The position numbers were made by a program, and so were the translations under genes. A stretch of DNA of 41,309 nucleotides from assembly GCA_024330265.1 (NCBI GenBank), contig JANDLT010000041.1:1-41309 (forward strand). Reading direction: 5' to 3'. This stretch comes from Pyrinomonadaceae bacterium MAG19_C2-C3 (GTDB lineage Bacteria; Acidobacteriota; Blastocatellia; Pyrinomonadales; Pyrinomonadaceae). Below the pieces are notes generated by a model. That model was not told the origin of the DNA, did no database searches, and saw only the letters and a program-made list of their open reading frames with translations. Positions 25,285 through 33,555 of this stretch are shown here, piece after piece. Position 1 is the first letter of the stretch, and each line of letters opens with the position of its first letter.

Positions 25285-25522
25285 GGCTGTGCATAAATCA
25301 TCGCGTAGCGATGTGATGAATTTAGCCGTGCGTTTTAACGCACGGAAACCGGAACAATAGAATCGTCGTCGCGTCAGCGACGGTTGAAAAACGACGACGA
25401 GGTTCAATCGTCGCTGACGCGACGACGGACATCTTCATCCTCGCTCCGTGCGTTAAAACGCATGGCTAAATTCAAGCCACCGCTAACGCGGTGAAAACAA
25501 AGCTACTTTAATTTGCACAGGC
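25285..25522. mobile_element. Family B hairpin-array element, complete copy
   Basis: The ends GGCTGTGCA (25285-25293) and TGCACAGGC (25514-25522) are inverted repeats with one mismatch. The interior is symmetric: CCGTGCGTTTTAACGCACGG near 25330 pairs with a variant near 25448, and CGTCGCGTCAGCGACG pairs with CGTCGCTGACGCGACG. Small hairpins have 3-4 nt loops. A second copy runs off the window end at 41087-41309. No target duplication was seen. The stretch 25148-25284 before it holds nothing recognisable. Confidence 0.75.
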
Positions 25523-25530
25523 ATCTATAT

Positions 25531-25681
25531 GAAGCGTGCGCGTAATTCATTTCGCCAAAATCTCCAGCTTTCAGGGGCTTTTCGCGTTCCTCGAAGCTAG
25601 GCTCATGGGACATTTTTCGAGCGCACATTGGAAACAGCTAAAATACTGAGAAAAAGCGACTTAGAATTACGCGCACGCTTC
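25531..25681. mobile_element. MITE with 18-bp perfect terminal inverted repeats and 8-bp target duplication
   Basis: Ends GAAGCGTGCGCGTAATTC (25531-25548) and its exact reverse complement (25664-25681) enclose 115 bp with no reading frame. ATCTATAT flanks both sides (25523-25530 and 25682-25689), a classic target-site duplication. It inserted right against the end of the family B element. Perfect ends suggest recent movement by a transposase encoded elsewhere. The remaining gap to 25830 holds only upstream sequence of the cyclase gene. Confidence 0.85.
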
Positions 25682-25830
25682 ATCTATATAAGTCAAAGGC
25701 GCACTTTGTAGTAGAATGACGCCTTAAGCGACGCCCGGACTTAGCCCTAAAGTCTTCGATGAACGCGCCGTCCGTGCGCCCTGTCCACATTAACTAATGC
25801 TTTTCGATTCCACCTTCGGTCGAGACGAAT

Positions 25831-27675
25831 ATGCCATATCGAGAGTTTCACTACCGATGGGAGTGGCAACTGCAAAACACTCCCGAAGCACTGTGGTCGT
25901 TGGTGGCTGACACCAACCGTTTCGACCGCGACGCCAAACTTCCGGCGGTCACGATTGGCAACGACGAGAAAACGCCGTCGGTCAACGCGCGCCGCCGTCT
26001 GCATTACACGCAACTGGGAATGAAGGTGGAATGGGACGAAGAACCGTTTGAATGGATTCGCCCCTTCCGTTACAGCGTCGTCCGCAATTACCTGAGCGGT
26101 CCCGTCTCCGATATGCGCCTCGTGACGGAAATGTTTCCCCTACCTGAAGGCGGAACGCGGCTGGTTCAAGACATCTGGGCGCGCCCGAAATCGCCGCTCG
26201 GAGTCATCGCCATCCCGCTAGAGGTCGGCGTCATCACCGCCCGTCGTTTCGCCGATGTCTATCGCCGCTACGACGAACTGGCGTCGCGGGGTCAGACACC
26301 GGCTGAACAACCCAACCCGACACAATTCCCCGACAGCGGGCGGGCGCGCCTTGCGGCGATGGGCGACAAACTGCGAACCGAAGGAGCGTCGCCCGAACTC
26401 GTCAAACGCCTCATCACGACCATCGAAGAGGCGGACGATTTGACGCTCATGCGCTTGCGCCCTTACGCCCTCGCGGATTGCTGGAAAGCCTCGCGCCGCG
26501 ATGTACTCGAATTGTGCCTGCTGGCGACGCGCCACGGACTGCTGGATTTCCGTTGGGAGATGCTCTGCCCGCTCTGCCGTGGGGCAAAACAGGTTAGCGG
26601 CACGCTCGCGGATATTCCTTCCGAAATTCACTGCGATGTCTGCCATATTGATTCGAGAGTCAACTTCGACCGCTCGGTCGAGTTGACCTTCCGCCCGAAT
26701 CCGTCGGTACGCGAAATCGAAGTTAACGAATTCTGCGTCGGCGGTCCGCAGGTCACGCCGCATATCGTGATGCAACAACTGTTAAAGCCCGAAGCGCAAC
26801 GCAGCCTGCCGTTGACGCTTGAAGAAGGTCGCTACCGCGTGCGTACATTGCTGATTCCCGGCGGGCAATCATTGATGGTGAAGCAAGGCGGCGCGCCCGC
26901 CCTGACACTCCGGGCGACGGGCGAAGGTTGGTCGAACGACGAGTTGGATATGCACACCACGACGACGCTGAATATAGAGAACGCTACTGACGACGAGCAG
27001 CTTTTCATCCTCGAACGCATGATATGGACTGATCAGGCGGCGACGGCGGCGGAAGCCACCGCGCTCCAACTCTTCCGCGACCTTTTCGCCAATGAAGCCT
27101 TGCGCCCCAACCAGCAGATTTCCGTCGGTCAGATGACAATTCTCTTCACTGACCTGCGCGGCTCGACGCGCCTCTACCGCGAGATTGGCGACGCTCCCGC
27201 TTTCGGGGCGGTGATGAATCACTTCGATGTTCTGCGCGACGCGGTGGCGGAAGAGGAGGGGGCGATGGTCAAAACTCTGGGCGACGCGGTGATGGCTGTC
27301 TTCCGCCACCCGGCATCCGCCATACGCGCGATGCTCAAGGCGCAGAAGGCACTTGCCGCCCCGCCGGAAGGCGGGCGACCGTTGCTGCTTAAAGCCGGTA
27401 TGCACACAGGTCCCTGCATCGCCGTCACGCTCAACGGGCGACTCGACTACTTCGGCTCCAACGTCAACATCGCCGCGCGCCTCGAACCGCTCTCCACGGG
27501 ATGCGACATCGTTATCTCGACCGCCGTGCGCGACGATCCGAGAGTGGAGACGATGCTCGCCGACCCCGACAACCACCTCCGCATCGAGCCGCTCGAAGCG
27601 AAGCTGAAAGGCTTCGATGATGAACACATAGCACTGTGGCGCATCACGGTTGACGACCGGAACGCCGCGACTTAA
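25831..27675 (+). CDS. Class III adenylate cyclase with SRPBCC, DUF5939 and zinc-ribbon regions
   Basis: A 614-residue soluble protein. Residues 1-155 resemble an SRPBCC/START-like ligand-binding fold (YRWEWQLQNTPEALWSLVAD). The middle (about 185-430) is DUF5939-like with a zinc ribbon, Cys246/Cys249 and Cys268/Cys271. The C-terminal class III cyclase domain has metal-binding Asp441 (LFTDLRGSTRLY) and Asp485 (KTLGDAVMAVF), transition-state Asn546 and Arg550 (NVNIAARLE), and the Lys481/Asp539 pair that selects ATP. All catalytic residues are present, so cAMP synthesis is expected, as a homodimer. The N-terminal domain suggests control by a hydrophobic ligand (inference). Only a weak ribosome-binding site precedes the ATG. 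The cNMP-binding protein at 23 kb is a candidate effector. Confidence 0.92.
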   Translation: MPYREFHYRWEWQLQNTPEALWSLVADTNRFDRDAKLPAVTIGNDEKTPSVNARRRLHYTQLGMKVEWDEEPFEWIRPFRYSVVRNYLSGPVSDMRLVTEMFPLPEGGTRLVQDIWARPKSPLGVIAIPLEVGVITARRFADVYRRYDELASRGQTPAEQPNPTQFPDSGRARLAAMGDKLRTEGASPELVKRLITTIEEADDLTLMRLRPYALADCWKASRRDVLELCLLATRHGLLDFRWEMLCPLCRGAKQVSGTLADIPSEIHCDVCHIDSRVNFDRSVELTFRPNPSVREIEVNEFCVGGPQVTPHIVMQQLLKPEAQRSLPLTLEEGRYRVRTLLIPGGQSLMVKQGGAPALTLRATGEGWSNDELDMHTTTTLNIENATDDEQLFILERMIWTDQAATAAEATALQLFRDLFANEALRPNQQISVGQMTILFTDLRGSTRLYREIGDAPAFGAVMNHFDVLRDAVAEEEGAMVKTLGDAVMAVFRHPASAIRAMLKAQKALAAPPEGGRPLLLKAGMHTGPCIAVTLNGRLDYFGSNVNIAARLEPLSTGCDIVISTAVRDDPRVETMLADPDNHLRIEPLEAKLKGFDDEHIALWRITVDDRNAAT

Positions 27676-27724
27676 TCCCGACCGCCGCCTCGTGTGATTG
27701 CTATTTCTATCCCGACTCAAAATG

Positions 27725-27753
27725 TGTACAGCGCACAAGGATAAGGTATAAAA
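27725..27753 (+). promoter_or_regulatory. Candidate sigma-70-like promoter for the DUF4331 gene
   Basis: TGTACA (27725-27730), a 17-nt spacer and TATAAA (27748-27753) lie about 115 nt before the DUF4331 start codon. The call rests on consensus match only. Confidence 0.4.
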
Positions 27754-27867
27754 TTCGCGCTCACTCATCTTTAGGGCGTCCGCGATACACACTTGTTGTT
27801 TATCAAAACCGCTCCAAGCCGGAGACTCCAACCACATTGACCGTAGATAACGAAAGGAACTTTTTTT

Positions 27868-29094
27868 ATGTTTCGCTTCACCCGCCACCGTTCTGCGATT
27901 ATCGCTCTCCTCGCGGCAATCATCGCTATCCCTCTGTTTTTCACGACTCACACTCCGACCGAAGCCGCCGACCACGGTGATTCGCCGATTGCTTCGGTTG
28001 ACCGTTCCGCTGACTTGGCGGATCTCTATTCTTTTCTCGACCCGAACGACAACACGCGCGTCATCTTGATGGTCACGGTCGGCGGCTTTATCGTTCCCGG
28101 CGAAGCCGTCAACTTCGGCATCTTCGATCCGGGCGTGCGCTATCGCTTCAACTTGGAGATGACGGGCGACGCCATCCCCGACAGAACTATAGATGTCCGA
28201 TTCAGCCCCAAGATGGGCGCGACGACTCAACCGCAAACCGCGACCATTCGCTTGATGGACGGCACGACTTTTACCGCTCCGACCACTCCGGCGGCACTTA
28301 CTCCAAACACGCCCGCGCGTGTGATTACGACGAACCAAGCGACGGGCGTACAGTTCTTCGCCGGACTCGTTGACGACCCGTTTAGGTTCGACATTCCGGG
28401 CTTTCGGCGGTTTGTTGATTCGGTCACGTCGGGCGCGCCCAACCCCGATGCCCTCAATCGCGGACGCGACACATTCGCCGGATACAACATCCTTACCATC
28501 GCTTTCAGCTTTCCGATTTCGATGTTTCAACCCACCGCCAACAACGAGTTCGGCGTCGAGGTCGTGACCAGTCGTCCGGCTGAAGCGACGGCTCTTCGAG
28601 TCCCTGTGCGTCGCTTCTTTGGACGAGACCTCACTCCGGTGAAACAGGTTGACCGCGTTGCGACGCCGACGGTCAACGTCGCGCTGATTCCGTTTGCGCG
28701 TAAAGACGAACACAACTTGGCTACCACGCGCGACGATGCGGCGGGAAGGTTCGCAGGCTCAATCGTCGCCACGCTTCGCGCGCTCGGCACAAACGACGCC
28801 AACATCAACTTGCTCGCGTCAATCGCCGTCACACGCGGCGATTTCGTGCGGCTCAACCTCGGCATTCCGAATCAAGGCGACGGCGGCGGCAACAACCCGC
28901 AAGCCGCTTTCCCGAACGGGCGGAGGCTTGTTGATGACGTGGTTGACACCGCGCTGACGATTGTTACTAACGGGGCTATCACGACCGACAACGCCAACGC
29001 CAACGATGTTCCGTTCACCAACACTTTTCCGTTCTTCGGGCTAGCCCATCAACCACGCGAACCGGGAGTTATTGACGACCAAACGCGCAACTAA
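27868..29094 (+). CDS. Secreted DUF4331 protein
   Basis: A 408-residue protein with a signal peptide (residues 1-33, ending TPTEAA). It opens with the DUF4331 hallmark ADHGDSP, followed by ADLADLYSFLDPND, and has VDDPFRFDIPGF and FAGYNILTIAFSFPISMF further in. The family is widespread in environmental bacteria; its function is not known. AAAGGAAC precedes the ATG by about 8 nt and a strong terminator follows at 29172-29220, so it is a single-gene unit. Composition is similar to its neighbours. Confidence 0.9.
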   Translation: MFRFTRHRSAIIALLAAIIAIPLFFTTHTPTEAADHGDSPIASVDRSADLADLYSFLDPNDNTRVILMVTVGGFIVPGEAVNFGIFDPGVRYRFNLEMTGDAIPDRTIDVRFSPKMGATTQPQTATIRLMDGTTFTAPTTPAALTPNTPARVITTNQATGVQFFAGLVDDPFRFDIPGFRRFVDSVTSGAPNPDALNRGRDTFAGYNILTIAFSFPISMFQPTANNEFGVEVVTSRPAEATALRVPVRRFFGRDLTPVKQVDRVATPTVNVALIPFARKDEHNLATTRDDAAGRFAGSIVATLRALGTNDANINLLASIAVTRGDFVRLNLGIPNQGDGGGNNPQAAFPNGRRLVDDVVDTALTIVTNGAITTDNANANDVPFTNTFPFFGLAHQPREPGVIDDQTRN

Positions 29095-29171
29095 ATTTAT
29101 CCACCGACAACCGCGAGTGCGACAGACGCGCAGTATATTCCGCATCTGTCGTCACACTCGTTAGCTGCGAA

Positions 29172-29220
29172 CACTAAAGTGGCGGATGCCTTATGTTTAA
29201 GACATCCGCCACTTTTAGTG
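29172..29220 (+). terminator. Stem-loop terminator of the DUF4331 gene
   Basis: Arms CACTAAAGTGGCGGATG (29172-29188) and CATCCGCCACTTTTAGTG (29203-29220) pair with a single bulged base around a 14-nt loop. The A and T stretches at the stem base could serve both strands, including the tRNA gene that reads toward it. Confidence 0.75.
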
Positions 29221-29242
29221 TTTGTCCGATGATTGATTTAAG

Positions 29243-29316
29243 TAGCGGGGGCGTGGCTCGAACACGCGACCTTGAGGTTATGAATCTCACGCTCTAACCG
29301 GCTGAGCTACCCCGCC
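29243..29316 (-). tRNA. tRNA with CAT anticodon (probably elongator tRNA-Met)
   Basis: A 74-nt cloverleaf on the minus strand: acceptor GGCGGGG/CCCCGCT (one G-T end pair), D stem GCTC/GAGC, anticodon stem TGAGA/CCTCA with loop TTCATAA, variable AGGTC, T stem GCGTG/CACGC with TTCGAGC loop, discriminator A. CCA is not encoded. The pair closing the anticodon loop is an A-C mismatch. CAT could also be the lysidine-modified isoleucine tRNA, but the overall shape resembles elongator Met. Confidence 0.9.
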
Positions 29317-29335
29317 ATGCCGCGAACGACCGGAT

Positions 29336-29365
29336 ATTATTGAGAAGCCGGACGCGAAACGTCAA
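29336..29365 (-). promoter_or_regulatory. Candidate promoter of the tRNA gene
   Basis: On the minus strand TTGACG (29365-29360), an 18-nt spacer and AATAAT (29341-29336) end 19 nt before the tRNA 5' end. That gives a leader of about 12 nt, as expected for a tRNA promoter. Confidence 0.55.
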
Positions 29366-29405
29366 GCAGCGCGGGTCAGCATAAGCCTTTGAAACATGCG
29401 ACAAG

Positions 29406-29435
29406 TTGCCACGCGCTTCGTCCGCCGCCTATCAT
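29406..29435 (+). promoter_or_regulatory. Candidate hemB promoter
   Basis: TTGCCA (29406-29411), an 18-nt spacer and TATCAT (29430-29435) lie 52 nt before the hemB start; each hexamer is 5/6 to the sigma-70 consensus. Confidence 0.5.
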
Positions 29436-29487
29436 CGAAGTTATCACGACACGAAATTTTACTTGTCAATAAAAGGATTTAACTTAA

Positions 29488-30462
29488 ATGTCTTTGATGA
29501 TTCATCGCCCGCGACGTTTGCGGCAAAGTCCTAATTTGCGCTCGATGGTGCGCGAAACCAGACTCGCCGTCGAGCAATTAGTCTTACCGTTGTTCGCGTG
29601 CGAAGGCGCGGGCGGGCGGCGCGAAGTCGCTTCGATGCCGGGCGTGTTCAATTTGTCAGTTGATGAAATTGCGCGCGAGGCACAGGCGGCGGCGGAAGAC
29701 GGCATACGCGCCGTTCTACTGTTCGGCATTCCCGACGCGAAAGATGAAACGGCTTCGGGGGCGTTCGCTAAAAACGGTATCGCGCAACGGGCGATTGCCG
29801 CCGTGAAAAAGAGTGTGCCGGAGATGACCGTGATTGCCGATACATGCCTTTGCGAATACACCTCGCACGGACATTGCGGCGTTGTGCGCGCGGGCGAAGT
29901 CTTAAACGATGAATCGTTAAAACTCCTTGCGCGCACGGCGGTCAGTCAGGCGGCGGCGGGTGCGGATATGGTCGCGCCGTCCGCGATGATGGACGGGCAA
30001 GTCGCCGCGATTCGTGAAGCGTTGGATGAAAACAATTTTGAAGGCACGCCGATTATGGCTTACGCTTCAAAGTTCGCTTCCGGCTTGTACAACCCCTTCC
30101 GCGATGCAGCGGCGAGTGCGCCGTCATTCGGTGACAGACGCGCTTACCAGATGGATGCCGCGAACGCGCGTGAAGCCTTACGCGAAGCCGAACTCGATTA
30201 CGCGGAAGGCGCGGATATTTTGATGGTCAAGCCGGCGAGTTTATATTTGGACATCGTGCGCGCGGTGCGTGACCGCTTCGATGTTCCCGTCGCGGCGTAT
30301 CACGTTTCGGGCGAGTACGCGATGCTCAAAGCCGCCGCGCAACTCGGATGGATTGATGAGGAGCGCGTGATGATGGAAACACTTCTAGGGATTCGCCGCG
30401 CGGGTGCGGATATAATCATCACCTATTATGCGCGCCACGCGGCAAGATTATTGAACCATTGA
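29488..30462 (+). CDS. hemB: Delta-aminolevulinic acid dehydratase (porphobilinogen synthase)
   Basis: A 324-residue cytoplasmic enzyme that condenses two 5-aminolevulinate molecules to porphobilinogen in tetrapyrrole synthesis. Both active-site lysines are present: Lys195 in AYASKFAS and the Schiff-base Lys248 in ILMVKPA. The zinc-type cysteine cluster is complete (Cys120, Cys122 and Cys130 in [14 protein letters not shown]), so this is a zinc-dependent form rather than the Mg-type. AAGGA lies 10 nt before the ATG. No other heme gene is in the window. The stop codon falls inside the first copy of a 59-nt repeat that precedes the next gene. Confidence 0.97.
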   Translation: MSLMIHRPRRLRQSPNLRSMVRETRLAVEQLVLPLFACEGAGGRREVASMPGVFNLSVDEIAREAQAAAEDGIRAVLLFGIPDAKDETASGAFAKNGIAQRAIAAVKKSVPEMTVIADTCLCEYTSHGHCGVVRAGEVLNDESLKLLARTAVSQAAAGADMVAPSAMMDGQVAAIREALDENNFEGTPIMAYASKFASGLYNPFRDAAASAPSFGDRRAYQMDAANAREALREAELDYAEGADILMVKPASLYLDIVRAVRDRFDVPVAAYHVSGEYAMLKAAAQLGWIDEERVMMETLLGIRRAGADIIITYYARHAARLLNH

Positions 30463-30515
30463 TTCATCAATTCATTGATTCAATTTCTGAAATGAGTTCC
30501 GATGAATCGATGATT
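30457..30515 (+). repeat. 59-nt leader repeat, first copy
   Basis: Identical at 52 of 59 positions to 31004-31062. Both copies sit immediately upstream of a gene and are rich in TGATTCA/TTCATTGATTCAA units. The repeat includes the hemB stop codon. Confidence 0.8.
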
Positions 30516-30527
30516 AAAGGAAACAGC

Positions 30528-30944
30528 ATGAGCGAAAACAGAGATGATGAATGGCGACAACGGCAGATGGATTTCATCCTTGCACAACAAGCCAAGTTCA
30601 CAACCGACATAGACCGCTTGCGGGCTTCCGACGAGGAACTGCGGAGCGTTCTTGCCGGGTACATGATTGAATCAAACGAGCGTATGACGCGCGCCGAAAC
30701 ATTTGCGGCGCAAACCGCCGCATCAGCGGCGCAAACCGCAGCATCGGCGGCGCAAACCGCAACATTAGCGGAGCAAACGGCGCAACTGCTTTACGCCTCT
30801 TTGGAAGGGCAAGAAAGCTTGCGGCGAGAGGTTCGTAATCTGACTACTGTGACAGACCGCATCAGTGAAGCCGTCGCGTTTCTGCTTGACCGCGACGCGG
30901 CGCGCGGGAATGGTACGAACGGTACAGGTGGCGGCAGTTTGTAA
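30528..30944 (+). CDS. Small coiled-coil protein with Ala-Gln-Thr heptad repeats
   Basis: A 138-residue cytoplasmic protein of unknown function. I chose ATG 30528 because AAAGG (30516-30520) is 7 nt upstream; an upstream ATG at 30459 would translate the leader repeat. Residues about 10-110 are predicted helical coiled coil, with three near-identical heptads AAQTAAS at about 60-80 encoded by 21-bp tandem repeats. The C-terminus is a Gly/Asn/Thr-rich tail. It resembles small coiled-coil ORFs with variable heptad numbers seen in other bacteria, but I recognise no named family. Confidence 0.75.
   Translation: MSENRDDEWRQRQMDFILAQQAKFTTDIDRLRASDEELRSVLAGYMIESNERMTRAETFAAQTAASAAQTAASAAQTATLAEQTAQLLYASLEGQESLRREVRNLTTVTDRISEAVAFLLDRDAARGNGTNGTGGGSL
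30705..30780 (+). repeat. 21-bp coding minisatellite
   Basis: Three and a half copies of a 21-bp unit beginning GCGGCGCAAACCGC encode the AAQTAAS heptads of the coiled-coil protein. Copies differ at a few positions toward the 3' end. Confidence 0.8.
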
Positions 30945-31003
30945 AAAGAAGCGGGCGCGAATCGTGACACCATGACGCACGCCACGCGGCAAAGTGATTG
31001 AAT

Positions 31004-31062
31004 CATTGATTCATCGGTTCATTGATTCAATTCCCGAAATGAGTTCCGATGATTTAATGATT
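31004..31062 (+). repeat. 59-nt leader repeat, second copy
   Basis: Second copy of the repeat at 30457-30515, here 24 nt upstream of the prolyl oligopeptidase start. The 7 differences mostly change the would-be codons, which argues that the repeat is non-coding. Confidence 0.8.
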
Positions 31063-31086
31063 CAACCAATTCTTAGGGAGTCAGCT

Positions 31087-33261
31087 ATGAGCAAAAGAAA
31101 GACGTTACACAGTCTGTTGGCGGCGACGGCACTCGTCGCTTCGACGTTCGCGCCGTTTGCGGACGTTCATGGTCAAACCATGTCAAACAAATCAATCGCT
31201 TATCCGAAGACCGCAAAAGTCAGTCACGTTGATGATTACGCGGGTACGAAAATCGAAGACCCGTATCGTTGGCTTGAAGACGACCGCTCGAAGGAAACAG
31301 AGGCGTGGGTCACGGCACAGAACAGGGTGACGTTCGGTTATCTCGAAGAGATTCCGTTTCGCGCCGCGCTTCGTGCGCGTCTCGGCAAGCTTTACGATTA
31401 CCCGAAATATACCGCTCCGTCGGAAAAGCGCGGGCTTTATTTCTTCCGCAAGAACACGGGGCTGCAAAATCAAGCCGTGCTTTACATGCAAAAAGGTTTG
31501 AACGGCACACCCGAAGTTTTGATTGACCCGAACACGCTTTCGCCCGACGGCACGACGCGCTTGGGCAGAACTGTGCCGTCGAAAGACGCGCGCTTTATGG
31601 CTTACACTTTGAGTCAAGCGGGCAGCGACTGGCAGCAAATCAAGGTCATGGATTTGACGACACGCAAAGACATGAGCGATACGGTTGAGTGGGTCAAAGT
31701 TTCGGGTGTCAGTTGGGCAGGCGACGGCTTTTTCTATTCGCGCTATGACGCGCCGAAGGAAGCCGATAAAGCTTACTCCGCGAAGAACGAATTTCATAAA
31801 GTCTATTTCCACAAACTCGGCACTCCACAAACCGATGACCGACTCATCTTTGAGGACAAAGACCCGAAAACCGCGCAACGCTTTCACACCGCCGACACGA
31901 CCGACGATGAGCGTTTCTTGATGCTTAATGTTTCAGACCGCGGCACAGGCAAAGACGGCGACGCGGTGTTCGTCCGCGACTTGAGCAAAAATGAAAAGAC
32001 GTTTAAGCCCGTCACCGACCTGACGTTCAAATATCAATACGGCGTCTTCGGCAACATCAATGACAAGCTTCTCGTCTTCACCAACGACGGCGCGCCGAAC
32101 AGCAAAATCATTCTCGTTGACGCGGCACAACCCGATATAAAAAACGCGAAAGTCATCTTGCCGGAACAAAGCGAACCGCTCGTTTCCGCTTCACACGTCG
32201 GCGGCAAAATCATCGCCACCTACATGAAAGATGTCTCGCATCGCGTGCGCGTGTATGACGAGACGGGCAAGTTTGAAAATGAAATTACCCTGCCCGCCAT
32301 CGGCACGGTCGGCGGCTTCGGCGGCGACAAAGACGACAAGGAAGTTTTCTATACCTTCACCTCCTTCACCTTCCCGCCGACGATTTATCGTTACGACCTC
32401 GCCACCAAAAAATCAACTTTGTTCCGCGCGCCGGAAATCAAAGGCTTCGACTCGAACGCATATGAAACGAAGCAAGTCTTCTATCCAAGCAAGGACGGCA
32501 CGAAAATCCCGATGTTCGTCGTGCATAAAAAAGGCATGAAGCTTGACGGACAGAATCCGACGTTGCTTTATGCTTACGGCGGCTTCAACGTCCCGCTTAA
32601 TCCGTCGTTCAGTTCACTTCTTCTCGCGTGGCTTGAACAAGGCGGCGTGTATGCGATGGCGAACCTGCGCGGCGGCAGCGAATACGGCGAGAAGTGGCAC
32701 GAACAGGGCATGAAGGAACGCAAGCAAACGGTGTTCGACGACTTCATCGCCGCCGCCGAATACTTGAAAGCGAACAAGTACACGTCAACCGAAAAGCTGG
32801 CGATTCAGGGCGGCTCAAATGGCGGTCTGCTCGTCGGTGCGGTGATGACGCAACGCCCGGATTTAGTCAAGGTCGCGCTTCCGGCGGTCGGCGTGATGGA
32901 CATGCTCCGCTTCCACAAATTCACTATCGGCTATAACTGGGCGGCGGAATACGGTTCAGCCGACAACCCGGCGGAGTTCGCGTACCTCGTCAAATACTCA
33001 CCGCTTCACAACCTGAAAGCCGGAATGTCATACCCCGCGACGCTCATCACGACCGCCGATCACGATGACCGCGTTGTCCCGGCGCACTCGTTCAAATTCG
33101 CCGCGACCCTGCAAGAGAAACACGCGGGCGAAAACCCCGTCCTGATTCGCATCGAAACCAATTCCGGTCACGGCGCGAGCAACACGACCAAGCAACTCGA
33201 CGCGACCGCCGACGTGTATGCCTTCACGATGTACAACCTGGGCATGACGCCGAAGTATTGA
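31087..33261 (+). CDS. Secreted prolyl oligopeptidase (S9A family)
   Basis: A 724-residue serine peptidase cleaving after proline in short peptides. The ATG at 31087 follows AGGGAG (31075-31080); a frame open to 30994 would include the leader repeat and is rejected as start. Residues 1-30 are a signal peptide ending VHGQ, so it acts outside the cytoplasm. Residues about 80-435 are the seven-bladed propeller that gates access. The alpha/beta-hydrolase domain has the triad Ser577 (GGSNGGLL), Asp661 (DHDDRVVP) and His695 (GHGAS). Length and triad spacing match the family. A hairpin terminator follows at 33295-33326. Confidence 0.96.
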   Translation: MSKRKTLHSLLAATALVASTFAPFADVHGQTMSNKSIAYPKTAKVSHVDDYAGTKIEDPYRWLEDDRSKETEAWVTAQNRVTFGYLEEIPFRAALRARLGKLYDYPKYTAPSEKRGLYFFRKNTGLQNQAVLYMQKGLNGTPEVLIDPNTLSPDGTTRLGRTVPSKDARFMAYTLSQAGSDWQQIKVMDLTTRKDMSDTVEWVKVSGVSWAGDGFFYSRYDAPKEADKAYSAKNEFHKVYFHKLGTPQTDDRLIFEDKDPKTAQRFHTADTTDDERFLMLNVSDRGTGKDGDAVFVRDLSKNEKTFKPVTDLTFKYQYGVFGNINDKLLVFTNDGAPNSKIILVDAAQPDIKNAKVILPEQSEPLVSASHVGGKIIATYMKDVSHRVRVYDETGKFENEITLPAIGTVGGFGGDKDDKEVFYTFTSFTFPPTIYRYDLATKKSTLFRAPEIKGFDSNAYETKQVFYPSKDGTKIPMFVVHKKGMKLDGQNPTLLYAYGGFNVPLNPSFSSLLLAWLEQGGVYAMANLRGGSEYGEKWHEQGMKERKQTVFDDFIAAAEYLKANKYTSTEKLAIQGGSNGGLLVGAVMTQRPDLVKVALPAVGVMDMLRFHKFTIGYNWAAEYGSADNPAEFAYLVKYSPLHNLKAGMSYPATLITTADHDDRVVPAHSFKFAATLQEKHAGENPVLIRIETNSGHGASNTTKQLDATADVYAFTMYNLGMTPKY

Positions 33262-33294
33262 CGCGAGATGTCGAGTGGATGTGAACGAAGAGAT

Positions 33295-33326
33295 AAGGCA
33301 TGATTTGAATTTTCAAATCATGCCTT
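33295..33326 (+). terminator. Rho-independent terminator of the prolyl oligopeptidase gene
   Basis: Perfect 15-nt arms AAGGCATGATTTGAA (33295-33309) and TTCAAATCATGCCTT (33312-33326) with a 2-nt loop, followed by a T-rich stretch. Confidence 0.8.
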
Positions 33327-33462
33327 TCTTCAACCTTTGTAACGTGGGTTTTCATGACTGGCGGCACATCACCACGAATGAAAAAACGCGACACGCCTGT
33401 GTGTTTTATCTGACTACTGACCAGCGACCACTGACCACTTCTTTCATTGGCGGCACTACTTC

Positions 33463-33491
33463 TTGACAAGCGAAGCCGTGCGGCGTCAAAT
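33463..33491 (+). promoter_or_regulatory. Candidate promoter of the SGNH hydrolase gene
   Basis: A perfect TTGACA (33463-33468) is followed after 17 nt by TCAAAT (33486-33491, 4/6). The ATG is 64 nt further. Just upstream (33412-33440) are short ACTGACCACTGACC-like units similar in style to the repeats at 54-155. Confidence 0.45.
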
Positions 33492-33555
33492 ATGCCCACC
33501 CTACTGTTAAGCTTTACGTTTCAAGTTCCACATCCACAAAGGAAAGTTAAAATCA

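Noticed and set aside
26869..28713. A 614-codon minus-strand frame opposite the cyclase and DUF4331 genes
   Set aside because: It spans two convincing plus-strand genes and their gap, is Arg/Val-rich without domains, and is explained by the codon bias of the real genes.
30459..30527. Upstream ATG start for the coiled-coil protein
   Set aside because: It would translate the 59-nt leader repeat, which also occurs before another gene with mostly codon-changing differences; ATG 30528 has a proper ribosome-binding site.
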